NCBI GenBank assembly: GCA_964651495.1
Contig: CAZYWP010000103.1
Coordinates: 1 to 11,174, forward strand
Reading direction: 5' to 3'
DNA length: 11,174 nucleotides
From: CAZNVB01 sp964651495
GTDB taxonomy: Bacteria; Acidobacteriota; Aminicenantia; Aminicenantales; UBA8522
The notes under the pieces were generated by a model. That model was not told where the DNA came from, searched no databases, and saw only the letters and a program-made list of their open reading frames with translations. This document shows, piece by piece, positions 6,113 to 11,174 of this stretch (position 1 is the first letter of the stretch; each line of letters starts with the position of its first letter). The position numbers and the translations under genes were made by a program.

Positions 6113-7960
6113 CTATTCCCCCGGCAGGCGGTCAAAGAGCCGGATAGACCTCAGCTCGACGTTCTTGGCGTAATAGATATCGTGGCCGAGGATCGGCCCG
6201 GCGATATCAAACCCGCCCTCCTCTCGGATGATTTCCGTGACGGCTAGGGTTTCGGGATCAAGCCTGTACAGGCACGACTTCGTGAAGCCGTAGACTTTTC
6301 CGTCCGGACCGAGCTGAAGCCCCAGATCGAGCGGGCCGCCCGGGGGCAGGTCGGCGCGCTGCTCGAAGGCCTTAGTTTCCGTGTTGAAGAGGAAGAGTTC
6401 CGGTTTCTCTCCTCCCGTGACCGTCCCCAGGAGCTTGCCGCCGGGAAGCGTCAGCAGCGCGTTGAACGCCTCCACGGGCCGGTCCATGGTCCCTTCCCAG
6501 GCCTTCTTTTCGTCTCGAAAGTCCCAAAGGAAAAGGACGGACTGATCGACTTTCGGCAAAGTCCCGGAGCCGCCCTGGACAGTGGTGCCCACGGCGATCA
6601 AGTCGGCTTTATCGAGATAGGCCAGGGTGTAGCAGCTCGCCTCGCCGACGATTTTGAAATAGGCCTTTTTCTCCCCGCTGGCGGGGTCGTACCAGGAAAG
6701 CGGTCCGCCCCACAATCCATAGTCGGGGATGGAAGCGACCCAGACGCGTCCCAGCGGCCCGGTCAGCGTGGAGCGGGGCCGGTAAGAGATGTCATCCATC
6801 CGTCCCAGGTCCAGGGGGTTGCTGTCAGGGGTATTGACAAAATTATACGGCCGGGCGGGATCATAGACAGAGAGCGTCGCTCCCGTGTAAGAAGAAATAT
6901 AGACCTTCCCGCCGAGGTTGGCCATGGAGTAGGCTTCTCCGTTGGCCGAGGAGGCTCTGCCCAAATCCACGAGCTCGCCGCTCGCCGGATTATAGCGAAA
7001 CAGGTGAAGAGGCAGGATGCTCGAGCCGTAGATCAGGTCATCGGGCCCCCGGTGGACGTAAAAAATCTCCGTGCCTGCCATCTTATAATCCAGGTCGAGC
7101 AGGCGCGACTCGCCGGCGATGGTTGTGATCTCCATTTTGCGATAAGGCTCGGACTCGGGCCCGACAAACTTCACCGCCTGGATATCATGAAAAGGGGGCT
7201 TGGCGGCAGGCTCCGGGACGTCCTTTTCCGGGATCGCCCTGAATCCCTCGACCCGGAAATTGCCCAGGCTGGAGACGATGTGCACCCAGCCCTTGGCGTC
7301 CCGGCGGAGTTCAAAAGTGTCCTCACCCTTGGTCCCCACCGGTCCGACGACCTCCTTCTTTCCTGTTTTGGGGTCGAGGACCACGCATTTAGGCTTGGTC
7401 TGGGCGATGCGGTTGCAGATCATCCCGTCGGCATTGACCATCAGGTAATTGTACATGTCGACATCGTCCATCCGGCCGTAGCGTTTGAACTCGCCGGTCT
7501 GGGGGTCGAAGGAAGTCAGGTCGGCCGTGCCGTAGCTCCCGATCCAGATGCGGCCGCTCTTGTCTTCATCGATGGCACAGGGGAAGACGGCTTTTTCAGG
7601 GTTGATGGCGCCGCAGTCTTCGAGGACGTCTTTTTGCGGGTCGAAGCGGTAGAGGTGGCCGGCGTAGGAGCCGCCGATGTAGAGGATCCCCGAGCGGCTC
7701 ATCAGCGTCGCCGTGGGATAATTCGCGTTCTTCCCTTCAGCAACGAACTGGCGGCAGGCTCCGGTCTGGGGATCCACTTCGACCATGAACAGGTTATCCG
7801 CCTGCTGCCCCATGGTGAGATAAACGCGGGGCTCGCCCTTCTGGTTCAGGCCGAGGTGGTGGCGGACCCAGTTGACGGATTTGACGGGGATGCCAATTGT
7901 TCGGACCTCAGGTTTTTCCACATAGCTAACCTTGGACCCACAACCCGCCAGGATGCCGAT
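6113..7960 (-). CDS. beta-propeller lipoprotein, N-terminus lost in assembly gap
   Basis: The last 615 residues are visible and the start lies in the N gap. The first visible residues are IGILAGCGSK, ending in a lipobox (Leu-Ala-Gly-Cys), so a new lipoprotein signal peptide begins in the gap and this is not a continuation of the gene before it. The mature protein is anchored to a membrane by its lipidated Cys. It contains repeated blade-like units with FDPQ/YDPASGE-type turns, such as VDPQTG, YRFDPQ, SFDPQTGEF, VLDPKTGK, YNPASGEL, YDPASGEK and YRLDPET, and IWIGSYG/VWVAS strands. This is the pattern of a beta-propeller of the kind seen in virginiamycin-B-lyase-like, SMP-30-like and some polysaccharide lyase proteins. 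I cannot assign a catalytic site; it could bind or cleave glycan. It lies between the lyase-like gene and the sulfatase-like gene on the same strand, consistent with an operon. The stop is TAG at 6113-6115. Confidence 0.88.
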   Translation of the reverse strand: MGILAGCGSKVSYVEKPEVRTIGIPVKSVNWVRHHLGLNQKGEPRVYLTMGQQADNLFMVEVDPQTGACRQFVAEGKNANYPTATLMSRSGILYIGGSYAGHLYRFDPQKDVLEDCGAINPEKAVFPCAIDEDKSGRIWIGSYGTADLTSFDPQTGEFKRYGRMDDVDMYNYLMVNADGMICNRIAQTKPKCVVLDPKTGKKEVVGPVGTKGEDTFELRRDAKGWVHIVSSLGNFRVEGFRAIPEKDVPEPAAKPPFHDIQAVKFVGPESEPYRKMEITTIAGESRLLDLDYKMAGTEIFYVHRGPDDLIYGSSILPLHLFRYNPASGELVDLGRASSANGEAYSMANLGGKVYISSYTGATLSVYDPARPYNFVNTPDSNPLDLGRMDDISYRPRSTLTGPLGRVWVASIPDYGLWGGPLSWYDPASGEKKAYFKIVGEASCYTLAYLDKADLIAVGTTVQGGSGTLPKVDQSVLFLWDFRDEKKAWEGTMDRPVEAFNALLTLPGGKLLGTVTGGEKPELFLFNTETKAFEQRADLPPGGPLDLGLQLGPDGKVYGFTKSCLYRLDPETLAVTEIIREEGGFDIAGPILGHDIYYAKNVELRSIRLFDRLPGE

Positions 7961-8060
7961 NNNNNNNNNNNNNNNNNNNNNNNNNNNNNNNNNNNNNNNN
8001 NNNNNNNNNNNNNNNNNNNNNNNNNNNNNNNNNNNNNNNNNNNNNNNNNNNNNNNNNNNN
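7961..8060. other. assembly gap (100 N)
   Basis: Exactly 100 unresolved bases join two contigs. The length is the usual placeholder and may not be real. Flanking evidence says the gap covers the end of the lyase-like gene, the intergenic space, and the start codon plus signal peptide of the lipoprotein gene. Both sides are coding on the minus strand and happen to be in the same frame across 100 Ns, which gives a false single ORF of 1247 codons. Confidence 0.98.
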
Positions 8061-9832
8061 TATTGATAAACCGAAATCATGACCGTATGGCTGCCCGTCT
8101 TTTCAAAGGGCAGGCAGAGGACGAGCTTGGCGTCATCGAGCTCGGAGTGGCCGTCTTTAGTATAGGGATTGTGCTGTTTGGCGGGCCAACGGAGCGTCGC
8201 GCCCTCGGGGATCACCACTCGCAGCCGGCCGAAGTCGAAATGCTTGCCGATATTTTTCGAATCGAGGACGAGCTCGCCCTCGCCGATTTCGAATTCCGCG
8301 CCTTTGGCCGTTTTGACCGTATCGGCGATCTTCAGGAACGGCAGGTGGGCCTCGACCTTTTTTCCCGCCGGCGCCTTATAGGTCAGAACCGCCAGCTGGC
8401 CGCTGGGCATGACCTCGATGCTGACCGAACACTCGATATCACCATAAGTCAGGGTCATTTCGGTCGGGTTTCCGCTCCGGGTAATGACGGCCTTGTCGGC
8501 GGCCCATTTCAGGTCGATCGCCGGCAGGAAGTTGGGCTCCTCCTCCCCTTCTTTATGCCTCATGAAGGCGGGATCGCCGACCGTGAAAGTCGACCAGTAC
8601 GGTTGGAGCTTGGAGTTCCCGCCGCCGGCGAAGAGTCCGAGTTCGGCATTGAGGATATCCACGTGGTTCTGGCGGTCCTGGATCCAGCGGTTCTGGATGG
8701 GCTTGGTGGTGTAAGCCGAAAACGCCCATTCCCAGGGCGTGTTGCGGACGACAACGGCTTCGTTCTTTCCGATGACCGAGACGCTCTGGGCCTGGGCCGT
8801 CGGCGGCGGCACGACTGCACCCTGACCGCCGTAAAGCAGCAGGCTGGCGGCGTAATCACCACCGATCAGCTTTTTCCCGCCCTCGCTCTCTTTCCAGAGC
8901 TGGCTGAGGACGAACCCGCGGCCTTCTGGCGAGAAGGTGAACCCGACGTTGCCGACGTTGATGCTCTTATGATAGATCACCCGCTCGTCGATGGCGGCGG
9001 CCGAAGTCCCGTCCGACCAGAGGATGGCGCCGTGAAACTTGACCGACTTGTTGAGGACATCGGGTACGGCCGGGTCTTTGGAAAAGGCGTAATAGGTGCC
9101 CAGGGAGTCAAGATAGACCATGTTGTAACCGACCACGGGGCCGGAATTCTCCGACCAGTAGCCCTCGGGGAACTGCTCGGCCATCACCTTTTGCTGGAAA
9201 TCCCAGGCCGCCTTCTTCCACTCCTCGTTTTTAAAGGCGACGCCGGCGATATAGAGGCCCATGGCATGGTGGCAGGGGATATTATGGACTCGCGCGATCT
9301 CATCCCGGCGAATACCCGTAAACCCAAGGAGAAGTCCCTTTTCCCACTTGGCGCGTGAGGCTTTGGGCAGGGCATTCTTGACCAGCGCATAGGTCCGGAT
9401 CCAGCGGCTGTAGGTCCAGGGCATGAAAATCTGGCCCCAGGTGGACTGGTCTTTTTTCCGGAAAATCCACTTGCCTTCGGCATCCTGGTCCTCGACGAGA
9501 GCGTCTCCGCCCTTGGCGATGACGGCGAGGACCTTCTTATCATGGTAATAAGGATTCGCCGGGTCCTTGATCGACCAGGCGGCAGCCAGCGGAAGGATCA
9601 CATTCTGGTCTCCGCAGACCCAGGGATCGGTCCCGAACCGGCCGGTCTCCGGATGATAGGTCTTAAGGATCTCTCCAACCGAATTGACCAGGGATTTGAG
9701 GAGGAATTCTCGAGGCGGCCAAGTTTTCCACCCATCCGCGGCGCCGGGAGACGCATTTACCAGGGGAGCGAGAAAGAGACAAAACAGGATGGCCATCGCC
9801 GGCCATTGTTTTTTCCAGGATGTTCGAAGCAT
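8061..9832 (-). CDS. secreted heparinase/polysaccharide-lyase-like protein (C-terminus at gap)
   Basis: I start at ATG 9832, behind AAGGAGG (9837-9843, four bases away); the in-frame GTG at 9856 lies upstream of that ribosome site and is rejected. The visible 590 residues begin with a signal peptide (about 1-27, LVNA before SPG). A helical, Trp-rich region (about 40-320) resembles the (alpha/alpha) toroid of heparinase/alginate-lyase-type enzymes: HNIPCHHAMGLYIAG (183-197), EGYWSENSGPVVGYN (223-237) and DGTSAAAIDERVIYH (274-288) are plausible catalytic-cleft motifs. A beta-strand-rich C-terminal half (about 360-590) fits the companion beta-sandwich. The last visible codon is followed by TA plus an unknown base, so the stop may be the first codon at the gap edge. 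The likely role is eliminative cleavage of an acidic polysaccharide in the periplasm or outside; the family is an inference, but the secreted CDS is certain. Confidence 0.8.
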
Positions 9833-9884
9833 GTGTCCTCCTTGATTAATACTCACGCCTTAGATGCCAATATATTAAAAGATA

Positions 9885-9913
9885 TTTATATTTCTTTCCG
9901 CACCGAATATCAA
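9885..9913 (-). promoter_or_regulatory. sigma-70-type promoter of the lyase-propeller operon
   Basis: On the minus strand TTGATA (9913-9908, five of six) is followed by exactly 17 bases and TATAAA (9890-9885, five of six). Transcription would start near 9878, about 46 bases before ATG 9832, leaving room for the AAGGAGG site. This is the best promoter in the window. Confidence 0.65.
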
Positions 9914-9935
9914 TCAATTTTTAGGATATGGGGTT

Positions 9936-9966
9936 TTGTTAAAAGTTGAGACCTGACCCCTATAAT
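9936..9966 (+). promoter_or_regulatory. candidate promoter of the divergent lyase-like gene
   Basis: A perfect TATAAT at 9961-9966 has TTGTTA (9936-9941) upstream at a long 19-base spacing. Transcription would start near 9973, giving about 33 bases before ATG 10006. The -10 box abuts a repeat-like segment (9941-9960), so it may have been supplied or altered by a mobile element. The poor -35 spacing makes this a moderate call. Confidence 0.4.
9941..9960. repeat. possible REP/RAYT-associated repeat remnant
   Basis: The segment contains GTTGAGACCTGACCCC. Its reverse, GGGGTCAGGTCTCAAC, is a motif I recall next to REP-associated tyrosine transposase genes and short palindromic elements in many MAGs. 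Only one short copy is present here, with no transposase and no second arm in view. It is therefore at most a remnant, and the identification rests on memory of the motif. Confidence 0.35.
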
Positions 9967-9982
9967 TTAACTGGCAACCATT

Positions 9983-10009
9983 ATGAGATTGATTAAAATA
10001 TCCGTATGA
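9983..10009 (+). other. 8-codon mini-ORF overlapping the next start (ATGA)
   Basis: ATG 9983 opens MRLIKISV and stops at TGA 10007-10009, overlapping the ATG at 10006 by the ATGA arrangement used in translational coupling. Neither start has a Shine-Dalgarno. It may be chance; it is recorded because the following gene otherwise has no ribosome site. Confidence 0.2.
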
Positions 10010-11174
10010 TAAAAAAGCGGGCCATCAAATTATGGACTCTCGTCTATGTCCTCCTTTATCAGGTTTCCATCACTGCGATCGCCCAGGACAAGGTGATCGG
10101 GATTTCGGATCGATTCGTTAAGGAAGGATTAATTCGCTATTCCCTTCTGGACCGCTCTCGGATCCTCAAGGGCCTGACGTATGCGGCGGAGCTGTCGAAT
10201 GTCCCGGAACAAGAAAGAGGCGCCTGGGCCGATGCCGCCAAAAGACATCTGCCGGCCCTCGTCCAGGACCTGTCTCCCTCCAAAGAAGAGGACACCCTCG
10301 AAGCGATGGCGGACATCCTCGAAATCAGCCGAAAATATCCTGTCCCCGGACTGGAGGCCAGGCTAGAAGAGTGGAAAAGCTGGGCGCTTGAGCCACGTTT
10401 CATCGGGCCTGAAACCGACATCGGCCGGCTCGGGCTGACCCTCATTCTCCTCCACGCCAAACCCGACCCGGCCGCCCTGAAATACGCGGAGACACTGCTC
10501 GAGGCCATGATCGACGCGTCTCAATACGAAAACGAGATGCACCGTTTCGGCATCGGCCCGAAAGGTCAAGCCCTCGCCCATATGCTTCTCTGCAGGGTTG
10601 TCAAGGCTCCCGTCCGGACCGTCCACCAGCGAAAATTGAACTGGATCCTGGTGACTCACTACAAGTACTTGACCCGCAAAATGGCCGGCCAGGCTCTCTT
10701 TGACTATCATTTCGAAGATGCGCTTCTGGAGCACGGTGTCCTTCACCACGCCTGGCTCTACGGAGAAGATCTCCTCGGACAGGCCCCCGGCCAGGTCGAC
10801 CTCCCCCATTATTATTCTGTCATCGCGCGGTATGAAGCCGAGACGCAAAAAGACAACGCTTGGCTTGCCCAAGCCAAGAGCCGCAGGGTTCCTCGTCTCG
10901 TCGTGACGGACGATGAATGGGAAAAGATGATCTCCCGGAACAAGAGCGAAGCGTACGCGGCCGAGTTGAAGACGGTCATCGAGCGCGCCGGCGAGGCTCA
11001 GGCGCTCGACGTCCCCGTTTACTATGAGCCGGCTCCGAACCTGGATGAGCGCGGCAAGACGAATGAGAAGGCGGGCGCCGTCGGCCGCAAAATGGGCCCG
11101 CTGCGGGCCGCTTACCTGGCGACCGGAGACGAAACATGGGGAACGGCCTATAAGGACGTTGTCATGGCCCAGGT
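10006..11174 (+). CDS. secreted heparinase II/III-type lyase-like protein, truncated by window end
   Basis: The 389 visible residues read without a stop to the window edge. ATG 10006 is the first possible start after an in-frame TAA (9994-9996). A signal peptide (about 1-26, ending AIA before QDK) directs export. Residues about 30-290 are a helical region I do not recognise, with no clear motif. From 295 the sequence VPRLVVTDDEWEKM, then further helices, then MGPLRAAYLATGDETW (363-378), matches the way heparinase II/III and oligoalginate-lyase-type toroids begin (a PRL..T..E linker followed by ..LA...TGD..Y helices). The catalytic part would lie beyond the window. It is transcribed divergently from the lyase-propeller operon across a 173-base spacer, which suggests shared regulation. 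The long N-terminal extension before the toroid is unusual. The CDS is secure; the enzyme class is inferred from the partial domain. Confidence 0.8.
   Translation, partial: MIKKRAIKLWTLVYVLLYQVSITAIAQDKVIGISDRFVKEGLIRYSLLDRSRILKGLTYAAELSNVPEQERGAWADAAKRHLPALVQDLSPSKEEDTLEAMADILEISRKYPVPGLEARLEEWKSWALEPRFIGPETDIGRLGLTLILLHAKPDPAALKYAETLLEAMIDASQYENEMHRFGIGPKGQALAHMLLCRVVKAPVRTVHQRKLNWILVTHYKYLTRKMAGQALFDYHFEDALLEHGVLHHAWLYGEDLLGQAPGQVDLPHYYSVIARYEAETQKDNAWLAQAKSRRVPRLVVTDDEWEKMISRNKSEAYAAELKTVIERAGEAQALDVPVYYEPAPNLDERGKTNEKAGAVGRKMGPLRAAYLATGDETWGTAYKDVVMAQ

Noticed and set aside
7004..9358. 784-codon plus-strand ORF across the gap
   Set aside because: It is antisense to two well-supported genes, passes through the Ns and its protein has no domain; GC-rich third positions produce such shadows.
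9833..9856. GTG start at 9856 for the lyase-like gene
   Set aside because: The AAGGAGG site lies downstream of it and fits ATG 9832, which begins a proper signal peptide.
1..11174. CRISPR arrays, tRNA or rRNA genes, complete insertion sequences
   Set aside because: No regularly spaced repeats, no tRNA-like cloverleaf or rRNA segments and no transposase were seen.

Overview
The window looks like part of a metagenome-assembled genome from a GC-rich, Gram-negative, polysaccharide-degrading bacterium. A 1051-residue TonB-dependent receptor with an N-terminal carboxypeptidase-regulatory-like domain (the Oar-like type common in Acidobacteriota, Candidatus Aminicenantes and relatives) implies an outer membrane. 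Very strong Shine-Dalgarno sequences, a membrane-anchored sulfatase-fold/TPR protein and secreted lyase-like proteins fit that group. The lineage is an inference from gene style; no rRNA or other marker is present. A run of exactly 100 Ns (7961-8060) is an assembly gap, not biology.

Layout. Positions 1-~680 are visibly AT-rich and hold no long gene: an imperfect inverted repeat (65-117), a candidate sigma-70-type promoter (116-144), and two possible tiny ORFs (496-606 and 626-685). The second tiny ORF has a perfect Shine-Dalgarno and stops inside the Shine-Dalgarno of the receptor gene (697-3852, plus). A bidirectional terminator (3881-3914) separates the receptor from a convergent minus-strand set. 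Read in transcription order, that set is a secreted heparinase/polysaccharide-lyase-like protein (9832 into the gap), a beta-propeller lipoprotein (start lost in the gap, end 6113), and a membrane-anchored sulfatase-superfamily protein with TPR repeats (6076-3926). A good promoter (9885-9913) drives the set and a TATAAT box sits just before the last gene. Divergently, at 10006, begins a second secreted lyase-like gene that runs off the right edge.

How it fits together. I read the window as a glycan-utilisation locus without a SusD homologue. Two secreted alpha-helical-toroid-type lyases and a propeller lipoprotein would cut or bind an (acidic) polysaccharide, the receptor would import the oligomers, and the alkaline-phosphatase-superfamily protein would modify substrate or envelope glycans. 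The substrate cannot be read from sequence. The most interesting points are the leader-ORF arrangement before the receptor, the sulfatase-fold protein that has Thr where sulfatases need Cys/Ser and probably a leaderless GTG start, the divergent lyase pair, and the false fusion that the N gap creates when translated through.
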